The position numbers were made by a program, and so were the translations under genes. Source: Chryseobacterium taichungense (lineage in GTDB: Bacteria; Bacteroidota; Bacteroidia; Flavobacteriales; Weeksellaceae). From it: a stretch of DNA of 64,000 nt. This document shows positions 8,537 to 17,439 of this stretch, piece after piece. Under the pieces are notes generated by a model. It was not told the DNA's origin and made no database searches. It saw only the letters and a program-made list of their open reading frames with translations. Where the stretch lies: contig NZ_FOBV01000002.1 in assembly GCF_900109935.1 (NCBI RefSeq), positions 248,001 through 312,000 of the forward strand, read 5' to 3'. Within the stretch, counting starts at the first letter, position 1. Each line of letters opens with the position of its first letter.

Positions 8537-8920
8537 TTAATATTGATTCTCTTTCAAAGTTAATTCTTTCCCGGTGACCTCAAAATATACATTTTGAAGA
8601 TCCGTAATGCTTCTAATATCATGGAATGATTTCTCTTTGTATATTAAAGTAAACGTCATATCATCATCAATGATAAAAACTTGGTTGTGGTCAATGTATG
8701 TTAAATTGTGAATGGTAGTAGAAACTCTTTTAAATCCTAATTCCTCAAGAGCCACATAGCTAATAGGAACCTTTTCGCATTCATTTAATAAAATGAATTT
8801 TGATAATTCTAAATCTTTTCTCACATAATTAACGGATAATCCATTAGCATGTATTTTTTCAACTTTAGCCAAATATTTATTAGCTAAAATCAAATTTCCT
8901 TTTTGTATTGTTTTATTCAT
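8537..8920 (-). CDS. Unknown protein (127 aa)
   Basis: This complete frame has no signal peptide or membrane helix. The first half, GNLILANKYLAKVEKIHANGLSV, resembles a small barrel that could bind an RNA or protein partner. The second half alternates hydrophobic and charged residues (VFIIDDDMTFTLIYKE) and ends FEVTGKELTLKENQY. It forms a two-gene unit with the 76-residue gene downstream. A TATATTTG on the minus strand (complement of 8925-8932) ends only 4 bases before the ATG, so if it is the -7 box the mRNA would be leaderless or nearly so. I do not recognise the family. Confidence 0.6.
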   Translation of the reverse strand: MNKTIQKGNLILANKYLAKVEKIHANGLSVNYVRKDLELSKFILLNECEKVPISYVALEELGFKRVSTTIHNLTYIDHNQVFIIDDDMTFTLIYKEKSFHDIRSITDLQNVYFEVTGKELTLKENQY

Positions 8921-9087
8921 TTTACAAATATAATCTACACAAAAAATAAACTCGGTTTGCTAACATTACATCATCTGATTTACCTTCATTTTCAAAATCT
9001 TTGACTTTAATTATCATTTCCATAAGAATGACAAGTTATTAGAATGGGATCATTGTCTTGCAATGTCAGAAACATTGGAGCAAAGTT

Positions 9088-9336
9088 GATTTACATTCTT
9101 GCGAGATAAGATTACTTTCTTTCAATCCAGACTTACTTTCTTACGAGGTAGATTTACTTTCTTGCGAGATAGACTTACTTTCTTGTGAGGTAAGATCACT
9201 TTCTTACGAGGTAGATTTACTTTTTTGCGAGGTAAGTTTACTTTCTTGTGAAGTAAGATTGCTTTCTTGTGAGGTAAAATTACTTTTTTGCAATGTAGAT
9301 TTACTTTCTTGCATGTAAGATCACATTCTCGTGCCC
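9088..9336. repeat. Twelve-copy tandem repeat, 21-bp unit
   Basis: Successive units start at 9088, 9109, 9130, 9151, 9172, 9193, 9214, 9235, 9256, 9277, 9298 and 9318; all are 21 bases except the eleventh (20) and the decayed last one. The consensus is GATTTACTTTCTTGYGAGGTA. TTACTTTCTTG is the conserved core, while bases 1-3 and the GCGAGATA/GTGAGGTA/ACGAGGTA end vary. Because 21 is a multiple of 3, both strands stay open, giving spurious frames that encode heptapeptide repeats. The array lies in the 593-base gap between a minus-strand unknown gene and the tolC-type export operon; the rest of that gap holds no recognisable gene. Confidence 0.9.
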
Positions 9337-9472
9337 GCAATTAATATTCTTTCGGTTAAAAAGAAGTGTAACCGTTATTTAAATCATGAATAAGAAGAAG
9401 TGAAGAACTTAACATTATTCGGGTCATTGTTTTTTTAACACTCATACATCGCGAAAATAAGGTACTTTTCAT

Positions 9473-9480
9473 TAAATTTG
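9473..9480 (+). promoter_or_regulatory. Likely -7 element of the tolC-type export operon
   Basis: TAAATTTG matches TAnnTTTG and lies 33 bases upstream of the ATG at 9514. No TTG is seen at the usual -33 spacing. AACACT (about 9438) and AGTGTT (about 9483) flank it as a widely spaced inverted pair, which might be an operator but is too short to be firm. Confidence 0.5.
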
Positions 9481-9513
9481 TTAGTGTTCTGAAAAATTAA
9501 TCACCATTCACAA

Positions 9514-10950
9514 ATGTCTATGAACATAAAGAAAACTTCTGTGCCGCTTTTTTTGATGCTTTCAGCAAAAATATTTTGTCAGCAGTTTTCTTTACGATAC
9601 TGTATAGAAAAGGCAAAGCAGAACAATACAGTCGTAAAGCTTGCCGGACAGTCTCTGGAAACAAGGCAGAAACTTTTTAAAGCCACCCAAAACAACGGGC
9701 TCCCCAAGCTGGATCTTCTCGCAGGATACAACTACATCGGTGAACCTTTGCGCGTGAATCTCCAACAGGTAAAAGACGGTATTGTGGAAGGCTCGGCTAA
9801 TCAGGCAGTATATTCTGCTAACACCGTGTATCAGCAGGTAACAGGAAACCAGCTTTCTCAACAGGTACAGGATGTTATTTATCAGACCTCAAAAGATATC
9901 ATCAGTGCCGTCTATCCCAATTACAATCCGGAAATAACCAAACAGAGTTACTTTCTTGCAGGGCTGGTCGTGCGTCAGCCGATATATCTTGGAGGAAAAT
10001 TAAAGTCATCCCGCAAGCTCTCCGAAGAACAGCTGAAAAGTGGGGAAGCCAACCTTCAGTCTTCAAAAGATATTACGGCATACAATATTGCTTTACAGTA
10101 TATTCAGATCATGTATCTGAATTCAATGATCGAGAAACAAAAAAACAGCCTGGAATCTCTGCAGAAAAATGAAGCATATGCAGATAATCTTCTGAAAGCT
10201 GAAATCATCCCGCCATATCAGAAAAACTGGGCAGATATTGCCAGAGCTCACGGGGAAACAAACCTGAAGAGTTTGGTGATGGAAAAAGAGAATGCGTTGT
10301 TTACGCTGAAAGATTTGATGGGGATTTCTCTTGACGAACCGGTAGAAATCAACGAAAAGCTAAATGAATCTACCGAAATTCCTCCTTTCATATCTTCTGA
10401 GAATAATGCAGATATAAAACTTCTTCAAAGCAAGAAAGCAGAAGCCGAAACCGGATTGGATATTACAAAATCTTTATCAAGGCCCAATCTCTTTGCTATC
10501 GGAAATCTGCAGTTCTTCAGAAAAGACCTTCCTGTCATCACTCCTCCCTGGCTTATCGGATTGGAATTGCAGTGGACGCTTTTTGATCCGGAACGCCGCT
10601 CCAGAAATCTGGCTTCTGAATCTTTAGTCAAAGAAGCAGATTTGCTCATAGAACAAAAACAGAAATCGGTGAATCTTGCTACCAAAATAGCGGAGAACAA
10701 ACTGGTAAGCCTTAAAGAACAAAGTGAAACATTCGATGCATCACGAAAACAGGCATACAACACCACCGAAATGGTAAGAAAAAGAATGGAAAACAGCCTT
10801 TCATCCGTAAAAGATGTAAATGATGCTTTACAATTACAGTACGAAACTGAAAAGCTGTATTACACCTCTCTGGTAGCTTACCAGACTGCATTGGCAACCT
10901 ATTTTTATGTTACCGGAAATCCTGAAAACATCACAAACTATATTCCGTGA
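9514..10950 (+). CDS. TolC-family outer membrane efflux protein
   Basis: The 478-residue protein has a signal peptide (hydrophobic core PLFLMLSAKIF, cleavage near CQQ) and the TolC body of two repeated long helical coiled-coil halves with beta-barrel strands. Examples are the segments LSRKLSEEQLKSGEANLQ-like in the first half and LVSLKEQSETFDASRKQAY in the second. It would form the outer-membrane channel of the export system encoded with the HlyD-type adaptor and the two ABC-2 permeases immediately downstream. A second ATG lies two codons in (9520), which is an equally possible start. Confidence 0.88.
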   Translation: MSMNIKKTSVPLFLMLSAKIFCQQFSLRYCIEKAKQNNTVVKLAGQSLETRQKLFKATQNNGLPKLDLLAGYNYIGEPLRVNLQQVKDGIVEGSANQAVYSANTVYQQVTGNQLSQQVQDVIYQTSKDIISAVYPNYNPEITKQSYFLAGLVVRQPIYLGGKLKSSRKLSEEQLKSGEANLQSSKDITAYNIALQYIQIMYLNSMIEKQKNSLESLQKNEAYADNLLKAEIIPPYQKNWADIARAHGETNLKSLVMEKENALFTLKDLMGISLDEPVEINEKLNESTEIPPFISSENNADIKLLQSKKAEAETGLDITKSLSRPNLFAIGNLQFFRKDLPVITPPWLIGLELQWTLFDPERRSRNLASESLVKEADLLIEQKQKSVNLATKIAENKLVSLKEQSETFDASRKQAYNTTEMVRKRMENSLSSVKDVNDALQLQYETEKLYYTSLVAYQTALATYFYVTGNPENITNYIP

Positions 10951-11037
10951 TCGTAGTTTTAGACTAAAAATAATCTTTAGATATTAATATAAATCAATCA
11001 TAAGCCGGACCTGATCCGAAGCATAACCAAATAACAG

Positions 11038-12033
11038 ATGAAAAACTTTATAAAAAACTATTGGGCTGTTTTTATTCCGATTGCTGTACTTGCGGCGGCA
11101 TTGGTCTATCTCCTGAAAGATAAATCTACCGAAACCCCGAAAGATGCCGTCATCGGTATGGTAGATGCCGAATTTGTCGATGTTTCAGCGTCGCTTCCCG
11201 GGCGAGTGCTTGATATTCCGGTCAAAGAAGGGGATGAGGTGAAAGAAGATCAGGTAGTAGCCCAAATGAAAACTTCCGAGATTGAAACCATTCAGTCTCA
11301 GGTTGCCGATGCTGTTGAAATTGCCCGAAACCAGCTGGATAAAGTCGACCGTGGCGTAGAGCCTGAAGTATTGGCTTCGGCAAAAAATCTCCAGCAGATT
11401 GCTCAACAACAAATGGATCTGATGTCTAAAACGTACAGTCGCTTTCAGAATCTGTATTCACAAGGAGTGGTTTCCGGGCAGGAGCGGGATGTGATTTATT
11501 TTAAATACAAAGCAGCACAGAAAGAACTTGAAACCGCAAAACTTAATGTACAGCTATTACAAAGAGGAAGCAATAAAGAGCTGAAGAACTCTGCACAGGC
11601 TGTTCTTAATCAGGCTCAGAATGCGGAAAGACTGACCCAGGAAATTAAAGATAATGCTTCTCTGAAAGCACCGGTATCAGGAAAAATATCAACGATTGTT
11701 TCCAATAAAGGTGAGATGGTAAATGCAGGATATCCGATGATGACCATCCAGAAGGACAATTCATTTTTTGTAAAGTTCAATCTGCGTCAGAATCAGATGA
11801 CAAAAATAGAGAAGGGGAGTGTGGTAACGATGAAAATTCCGGGCTGTATTCCGGAAACGATGAAAGGAAGAGTATCTGAATTGGCTCCGGCATTAGGATA
11901 TGCCGACTGGGTTCCCGAAAAACAAAACGGAGAATTTGAGCTCAGAACTTTTCAGATCAAAGTAAAACCTGAAAATTTAAATACAATAAAAGGGCTTCGT
12001 TCAGGAATGACCGCACAGCTTATTTTACCATAA
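11038..12033 (+). CDS. HlyD/EmrA-type periplasmic adaptor (membrane fusion protein)
   Basis: It has 331 residues with a single N-terminal membrane anchor (YWAVFIPIAVLAAALVYLL, about 7-25). A split biotinyl-lipoyl domain follows: LPGRVLDIPVKEGDEVKEDQVVA before the hairpin and LKAPVSGKISTIVSNKGEMV after it. In between is a long coiled-coil hairpin rich in Gln and Ala. It links the inner-membrane permeases to the TolC-type channel. The order TolC, HlyD, permease, permease matches the YbhGSR-like drug or small-molecule exporters. It starts 87 bases after the channel gene. Confidence 0.88.
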   Translation: MKNFIKNYWAVFIPIAVLAAALVYLLKDKSTETPKDAVIGMVDAEFVDVSASLPGRVLDIPVKEGDEVKEDQVVAQMKTSEIETIQSQVADAVEIARNQLDKVDRGVEPEVLASAKNLQQIAQQQMDLMSKTYSRFQNLYSQGVVSGQERDVIYFKYKAAQKELETAKLNVQLLQRGSNKELKNSAQAVLNQAQNAERLTQEIKDNASLKAPVSGKISTIVSNKGEMVNAGYPMMTIQKDNSFFVKFNLRQNQMTKIEKGSVVTMKIPGCIPETMKGRVSELAPALGYADWVPEKQNGEFELRTFQIKVKPENLNTIKGLRSGMTAQLILP

Positions 12034-12047
12034 TTAAACCTTTAACA

Positions 12048-13214
12048 TTGAAAAAAATCAGCATCATCATGGTACGCGAATGGAAACGGATTTTTTCGAT
12101 TCCTAATTTTTATGTGGTGTTACTGGTTATTCCGCCTATTATTTTTCTGTTTTATGGTTTTATTTATCAGAAGCAGTTTGCCCGTGAACTTCCGATGGCG
12201 GTCTGGGATGAAGACGGTTCTTCAGTTTCAAGAACATTGACCGATATGATGGAGCAGAATGAAAATATTCACTTTACTCATGTGGTGTTCAGCAATGCTG
12301 AAATCGAAAAGCTGATGAAGGAAGGGAAAATATTCGGGGCTGTTCATTTTCCGAAAAATATGGAGTCGGATGCCAAGAAAAACCATCAGTCGAATATTAC
12401 CTTATATACTAACGGTGCTTATCTGGTTCCTGCTAAAATGATTTATAAAGGGGCTGCCGAGATCATCATTAAAGGAGGGCTTGCCGTAGTCCTTCAAAAA
12501 GCTGAAAAGCAGGGAATGCCTGCCGATCAAGCAAATACTCTCGTTCAACCGATTAAGTTGAATACCACCGTTCTCTACAATCCGGAATTTAATTACCAAA
12601 TGTATCTCACGCCCGGACTCGTAACGGTAGGGCTTCAGATGGCATTAATTGTGGCTTCTGTTCTTATTCTTAATCTCGAATTTAGAAGAAATACTATCGA
12701 CGGCCTTCTGAAGATCTCCACTTCATCTTCACAGATCATTATCGGTAAAATGCTAGCTCACCTTTGTATTGCCTGGCTTTTATTTATCCTCATAAGCTTT
12801 GTTGTGTTTCCTGTTTTTGATTTGGGGAAGCCACAAACGGATTTCAGTTTTTTTATTCTATATACCTTATTGGCACTGGCCTGCATAGGAATCGGGATGA
12901 TGCTTTCTGCGATTTCTGATAATCTTCTTTTTGTGGTGGATGTAGCCCTGTTTTTCACTTCACCGGCTTTCGTGTTTAGTGGTTTTACGTTTCCCAGATG
13001 GGCAATGCCATGGTATGATCAGATCTATGCGGAGATCATGCCTTATACGCATTTTCTGGACGGATTTATTAAACTGTACTTCATGGAACTTCCCATCAGG
13101 TATGCATATCCTGAAATGGTCAGACTGCTGATCTTTATCGGTATCACATTTCCCGTTGCGATTGTCGTTTTTCAGAAGAAGATTAATCAATATTTAAAAA
13201 ACATTCAGCAGTGA
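12048..13214 (+). CDS. ABC-2 type transporter permease (first of two)
   Basis: The start is TTG (MKKISIIMVREWKR), 14 bases after the adaptor gene. The protein has one membrane helix at about 21-42, a large periplasmic domain beginning with the DEDGSSVSRTL motif seen in YbhS/YbhR-type permeases, and five C-terminal helices (about residues 190-380), including the PAFVFSGFTFPRWAMP stretch typical of the ABC-2 membrane domain. It would form the inner-membrane pore with the second permease. No ATP-binding subunit is encoded in the operon. The stop overlaps the next gene's GTG by 4 bases. Confidence 0.87.
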   Translation: MKKISIIMVREWKRIFSIPNFYVVLLVIPPIIFLFYGFIYQKQFARELPMAVWDEDGSSVSRTLTDMMEQNENIHFTHVVFSNAEIEKLMKEGKIFGAVHFPKNMESDAKKNHQSNITLYTNGAYLVPAKMIYKGAAEIIIKGGLAVVLQKAEKQGMPADQANTLVQPIKLNTTVLYNPEFNYQMYLTPGLVTVGLQMALIVASVLILNLEFRRNTIDGLLKISTSSSQIIIGKMLAHLCIAWLLFILISFVVFPVFDLGKPQTDFSFFILYTLLALACIGIGMMLSAISDNLLFVVDVALFFTSPAFVFSGFTFPRWAMPWYDQIYAEIMPYTHFLDGFIKLYFMELPIRYAYPEMVRLLIFIGITFPVAIVVFQKKINQYLKNIQQ

Positions 13215-14362
13215 AAGAAATTTTTTACATATTGAAAAGAGAAGTAAGGAATATCTCGAAAGATTCGAGTCTGTTTCTCATTTTGCTGATTGCTCCTGTG
13301 CTGTATGCTTTTATGTATGGTAGTATTTATCTGAATAAAGGAGAAGAAAAGGTAAAGCTTGCCCTGATCGATGCAGACGGAACAGCAGTTTCCAGGCTGC
13401 TTACGGATCAGCTTAATTCTACTCCGATGATTGAAATTGTTCCCAGCTCAGATATTGCTGAAGCGCAGGAAAAAATGTATAAAGGAGAAGTTGAAGGTTA
13501 CTTATATATTCAGAAGGATTTGGAAAAATATATTCTTTCACAAAAACAGGCTAATGTAAATCTTGTTCTTAATGCATCCCGTTTTCTGCCTTCCAGCGAT
13601 TTACTGAGTACCGTAACCAAAGTCTTTCTTACGGTAGGAGCAGGCGTACGGAAAACCTATTTCAATAAGCAGGGTATGAATGAAGATGAATCTATGAAAA
13701 TGACCAATCCCATCAATATGGATTACCGCCCGCTTTACAATTCCGGGATGACGTACGGCTCGTTTCTTTTGCCGGGATTACTGGCTATTATCCTCCAGCA
13801 GACGCTTCTGATTGGGGTTGCTGCCGCTTTCACATCAGAACGGGAAGAGAGAAAGCTTCACAATCTTTATGAAATCTCAGGATTTAGCATTTCTAAAATA
13901 ATCCTGGGTAAAGGAATGCTTTATTTCTGTATTTTTATGATCTTCGGGTTGTTTTTTGCGGTGGTTAACTTTTCCATTTTTGGTGTAGCGGTGAGAGGGA
14001 GCTTTCCTGATCTCGCTTTTATTACAGCCGCCTTTATTGCTTCGGTCATTATATTAGGAATGCTGATCGGAAGCTTCTTTAAAAGCAAACTCTTTGCGTT
14101 TCAGGTTCTGGTATTTTCCTCTTATCCTATATTTCTGGTGACTGGATATTCAATGCCTTATCAGTCTTTGCCAAAAGGAATTCAGTTTTTTTCTGATTTG
14201 CTGCCGACTTCCCCGTTTCTGAAGGTATATATTTCTATCGTTCAGGCCGGTGGATCGATTACAGATAATCTGGATTCCGTTGTTCATCTTTTACTATTGC
14301 TCGTAGTTCTTGTAGTTCTCCTGATGGTAAGGATGAAATATCTTCTAAGCAAAGCTAAATGA
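13211..14362 (+). CDS. ABC-2 type transporter permease (second of two)
   Basis: This 383-residue paralogue of the preceding protein starts at GTG inside its stop (GTGA overlap), so translation is coupled. It has the same plan: a first helix near 22-40, a periplasmic domain opening with DADGTAVSRLL, and five C-terminal helices with the PIFLVTGYSMPYQSLPKG stretch. The two permeases would pair in the inner membrane. The adjacent downstream region holds repeats but no ATPase gene, so energy coupling must come from elsewhere or differ from the norm. Confidence 0.87.
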   Translation: MKEIFYILKREVRNISKDSSLFLILLIAPVLYAFMYGSIYLNKGEEKVKLALIDADGTAVSRLLTDQLNSTPMIEIVPSSDIAEAQEKMYKGEVEGYLYIQKDLEKYILSQKQANVNLVLNASRFLPSSDLLSTVTKVFLTVGAGVRKTYFNKQGMNEDESMKMTNPINMDYRPLYNSGMTYGSFLLPGLLAIILQQTLLIGVAAAFTSEREERKLHNLYEISGFSISKIILGKGMLYFCIFMIFGLFFAVVNFSIFGVAVRGSFPDLAFITAAFIASVIILGMLIGSFFKSKLFAFQVLVFSSYPIFLVTGYSMPYQSLPKGIQFFSDLLPTSPFLKVYISIVQAGGSITDNLDSVVHLLLLLVVLVVLLMVRMKYLLSKAK

Positions 14363-14407
14363 CAATATATTGAAGGGTTTTTACTCGCTGTCTGTATCAA
14401 TATTTTC

Positions 14408-14498
14408 AAGTGGATGACACTTAGGTGGTTAAGTGGGTGTCACTTAGGGAGCGTAGTGTGAGCTCCATAGCAGGCTAAGCGACGCACACTTACGTGCG
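14408..14498. repeat. Paired palindromic direct repeats between convergent genes
   Basis: Two 18-base direct repeats (14408-14425 and 14431-14448) match at 16 of 18 positions and are 5 bases apart. Each contains the inverted pair AAGTG-N5-CACTT. A further hairpin, CGCAC...GTGCG, lies at 14483-14498. The site is in the gap between the export operon and the converging symporter gene, where it could terminate transcription, but no T-run follows. It may be a decayed REP-type element. Confidence 0.5.
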
Positions 14499-14559
14499 GA
14501 ATACTAGGCATGCTTTTACTGACATCATTAAGAAATTGTTCAGGAAACAACTTTTATCA

Positions 14560-15996
14560 TTAATAATATCCTAATACTTTCATCCAGATTCCGCCAAGTC
14601 CCATGTAAATAATAAGGAGAACGATTCCTATTTCCAGGCCGCGCAGCCACCAGGATTTAAGATCTACATATCCGCTACCAAAAAATACCGGTGCCGGGCC
14701 GTGGCCGTAATGAGTTAGCACTCCATAAATGGATCCCAGGAAACCAAGCATCATCGCCAACAGCATCGGAGGAATTCCGACTGCAATACCAACACTCAGC
14801 AATGCGGCATACATGGCTGCCACATGCGCTGTGGCACTTGCAAAAATATAGTGACTGAAAAAATACACTAGAATAATTACCGGAAAAGCTACCGTCCAGG
14901 TCATTCCGCCAATTTCGGCTTTGATCAGGTTGCTAAACCAGCCGATAAATCCTAATTCATTCAGTGAACTGGCCATCATCACCAGAACGGCAAACCAGAC
15001 AATCGTATCCCAGGCTCCCTTTTCAGATTTTACATCTTCCCAGGTCAGCACTGAAGTGAGCAACAGTAAAGTAAGTCCGATGAAAGCGGTCGTGGTTGCA
15101 TCAATAGAAAGACTTCCTCCAAAAATCCAGAGTGCTAATAATATGAAAAAGGCCAGCAGCATCAGCCATTCGTTTTTTGTGATGGGACCCATTTCTTTTA
15201 ATTTTTCCGCGGCCATTCTCGGAGCATCGCCTGTTTTCTTTAATTCTGGCGGATACAGTTTATACAGCACCAAAGGAACGATAAAAAAAGCTGCTACTCC
15301 AGGAATAAAACCTGCGGCAGCCCAGGACATCCAGGTAATATTAACTCCCAGATTGGCGGCAAATTTCTGACACATCGGGTTACTGGCAGTTCCGGTCAGG
15401 AACATGGAAGACGAGATGAGGTTCATGTAGTAACTGTTTAAGGTTAAATAAGAACCTAATTTTCTGTGAGTCTCAGGTTTTTCGGGTACGGAGTCGAAGC
15501 TGATGGCCATCGATTTCATAATCGGGTAAATGATACCACCGCCTCTTGCTGTATTACTCGGTATTGCAGGGGCAAGACAAACGTCGGCTAATCCAAGTCC
15601 GTAAGCTAATCCCAGTGAACTTTTACCAAAAATTCTGATAAATAAAAAAGCTATACGGTTGCCCAGTCCTGTTTTAATGAAACCTCTGGCTATAAAGAAA
15701 GATATTCCGATCAGCCATATCACTTTGTCTCCGAAACCGGAAAGTGCTTTGGTGATTGATTTTCCTGCGTCTCCGGGAGCTACAACCTGTGTCAGCGCAG
15801 TAAAGCCCACGGCCATCATACACATCGTTCCCATAGGGGCCGCTTTTAGAATGATCCCTAAAATAGTGGCTGCAAATATCGCGAAAAGGTGCCATGCATT
15901 CTCGCTGACCCCTTCCGGCACGGGGATAAACCAAATGATGAGTGCCACTGCAAAAGTGATTGCTACATTTTTAATGTTTATTTCTTTCATGATCAT
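14560..15996 (-). CDS. DASS/CitT-type anion:sodium symporter
   Basis: This 478-residue inner-membrane protein has about 12 helices and both SNT-type substrate/Na+ binding motifs of the divalent anion symporter family: PSNTARGGG (146-154) and TGTASNP (201-207). The flanking wording is closest to the CitT/TtdT/YbhI/2-oxoglutarate-malate translocator branch, which carries di- and tricarboxylates. It follows the porin gene by 13 bases on the same strand, giving a matched outer- and inner-membrane pair for organic acid uptake. The exact anion cannot be read. A second ATG (15990) is a possible start. Confidence 0.85.
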   Translation of the reverse strand: MIMKEINIKNVAITFAVALIIWFIPVPEGVSENAWHLFAIFAATILGIILKAAPMGTMCMMAVGFTALTQVVAPGDAGKSITKALSGFGDKVIWLIGISFFIARGFIKTGLGNRIAFLFIRIFGKSSLGLAYGLGLADVCLAPAIPSNTARGGGIIYPIMKSMAISFDSVPEKPETHRKLGSYLTLNSYYMNLISSSMFLTGTASNPMCQKFAANLGVNITWMSWAAAGFIPGVAAFFIVPLVLYKLYPPELKKTGDAPRMAAEKLKEMGPITKNEWLMLLAFFILLALWIFGGSLSIDATTTAFIGLTLLLLTSVLTWEDVKSEKGAWDTIVWFAVLVMMASSLNELGFIGWFSNLIKAEIGGMTWTVAFPVIILVYFFSHYIFASATAHVAAMYAALLSVGIAVGIPPMLLAMMLGFLGSIYGVLTHYGHGPAPVFFGSGYVDLKSWWLRGLEIGIVLLIIYMGLGGIWMKVLGYY

Positions 15997-16009
15997 TGGA
16001 TTTAATGTG

Positions 16010-17161
16010 TTAGAATCTGCTCTGAACCTGAATTATATAGAGATTATTGTTGTACTGATTTGTATTTTCTACCTGATATTTATAGCGGTCAAGCTGCATT
16101 CCCAACTGGATTCGTGCACCGTAATTTTTAAGAAATTCAAGGCCAAACATCGGGGTAATGGTTTGTCTCGGATTTGAATTTAATCTGAAATTGGTGTCTA
16201 AATATTCATAGCGGCAGGAAAGCTCAAAAGCACTCAGGTTCCGGTGGTTGATTTCATAGCGTATATTAGGAAGGAAATAAGCTCCCCGGATTAAATATTC
16301 GTCAGGATTCTGAGGTCTGGTTTCAGGATCGGCAGCAAAATAAAGCAGATGGTTCGTTGCCTGTTTAGCTTCAAGTTGCATATCCAGACTCCACTTGGGA
16401 TCAAATTTGATGAGCGAACTCAGATCGAGTCCAACTGCATATACTTTTTTACCTAAAACTTCACCGTAGCCGCCATTTAAACCTAAATTTAAATTGTATT
16501 TTTCCGACAGACCGAATACAAGCCGGGTTGAATATTGTTTGCCATTATCATTATCATTAATCTGGTTTTTACCATTACCATTAACGACTGATACTGCATA
16601 TTGAAAAGGCATTTCACCCAGTTTGAGCTGGCCGGTTGCGGAAAGTCCTATTTGAAAGCTTGTCCAGCCCAGTTTTCCAAACTCTGTATATTGGTTGGAC
16701 CAGTCCAGCGATTTGATAATGTCGATAGGGTAGGTCTCTTCAATTCCAAACCATGGACGGAACTGTCCTGCAGTAAAAGCGAGCTTAGGGTTGAATGTGT
16801 ATTTTAAATACGCATTTTCCAGCACTCTTGATTTGGGATCATTCTTGAAATCGGCGAGATTGGCAAGAACGACAACTTCCGTGCGTTTACTGATCTGCGC
16901 TCGTAACTGGACCCTCATATATTTGATCATGAAATTATTATCCGTACCGCTGTGATCGGAGTGATGAAGACCATTTACATCTACATCTTTGCTCATTCCT
17001 ACCAGATAACGGGCCTGGAATAATCCTTTTATCTGGAGTTGTGGATATTTTACTTCTTCTTTTTCCGGGTTTATGTATAAAGAATCAGGTTTCTGAGCAT
17101 ACACAATGCTGAAAAGTATCAAAAAGAAAGGTAGTGCAGCCTTTTGGGTAAGAAAAGCCAT
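16010..17161 (-). CDS. Outer membrane porin, OprO/OprP-like
   Basis: It has 383 residues with a clear signal peptide (MAFLTQKAALPFFLILFSIVYAQ cut after the Ala). A mature chain rich in alternating amphipathic beta strands ends in an aromatic residue (QVQSRF), as expected of a barrel inserted by BamA. The segment LAFTAGQFRPWFGIEE and the long strands around it resemble the phosphate-selective porin O/P family. The gene sits 13 bases upstream of the DASS symporter, so it probably passes the same anion across the outer membrane. Substrate assignment is inferred from context. Confidence 0.82.
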   Translation of the reverse strand: MAFLTQKAALPFFLILFSIVYAQKPDSLYINPEKEEVKYPQLQIKGLFQARYLVGMSKDVDVNGLHHSDHSGTDNNFMIKYMRVQLRAQISKRTEVVVLANLADFKNDPKSRVLENAYLKYTFNPKLAFTAGQFRPWFGIEETYPIDIIKSLDWSNQYTEFGKLGWTSFQIGLSATGQLKLGEMPFQYAVSVVNGNGKNQINDNDNGKQYSTRLVFGLSEKYNLNLGLNGGYGEVLGKKVYAVGLDLSSLIKFDPKWSLDMQLEAKQATNHLLYFAADPETRPQNPDEYLIRGAYFLPNIRYEINHRNLSAFELSCRYEYLDTNFRLNSNPRQTITPMFGLEFLKNYGARIQLGMQLDRYKYQVENTNQYNNNLYIIQVQSRF

Positions 17162-17220
17162 AATATTGTGTTTGGTGAAATGTTGGTTTCCGAATTAATA
17201 TGATTCAAAAATTAAAGGTT

Positions 17221-17394
17221 TTAATACTTTAATATTTGGATGGGCTTTTCAGTAATATTGCTGCAAGTATTTAAACTGGAAGCAATAATGGAATTTAGCG
17301 GAATTTGGTAAGTTACCTTGGTAGAATTTTTAGAAGGTGTACACTGCGCAAATGGCATAGCGCTTATTAATAAACTCAGGTGATGGTTTTTCAT
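17221..17394 (-). CDS. Possible small exported peptide (57 aa)
   Basis: From the ATG at 17394 the frame encodes MKNHHLSLLISAMPFAQC followed by a Thr/Ser/Asn-rich tail, which looks like a short signal peptide and a small secreted or lipid-anchored product. It lies 59 bases upstream of the porin gene on the same strand. The frame could also open at 17439. No family is recognised and coding evidence is weak; it may be a leader or a remnant. Confidence 0.25.
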   Translation of the reverse strand: MKNHHLSLLISAMPFAQCTPSKNSTKVTYQIPLNSIIASSLNTCSNITEKPIQILKY

Positions 17395-17439
17395 GATATA
17401 GTATTTTGTGTGATGTTGAAGATTACTATTTATCATCAA

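Noticed and set aside
9088..9336. CRISPR-like array
   Set aside because: Units are directly adjacent with no unique spacers, and no cas gene is near.
9058..9340. Open frames on both strands encoding heptapeptide repeats (LLSCEVD-like and KKVNLPR-like)
   Set aside because: They follow from a 21-bp tandem repeat whose length is a multiple of three. Both strands stay open, there is no sensible N-terminus, and the last units decay.
14921..15370. 149-codon plus-strand frame opposite the DASS symporter gene
   Set aside because: It is the complement of conserved transporter sequence; Ser/Ala/Ile richness reflects the antisense of membrane helices.
15659..16177. 172-codon plus-strand frame spanning the symporter-porin junction
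   Set aside because: It runs opposite two convincing genes with signal peptide and family motifs and has no features of its own.
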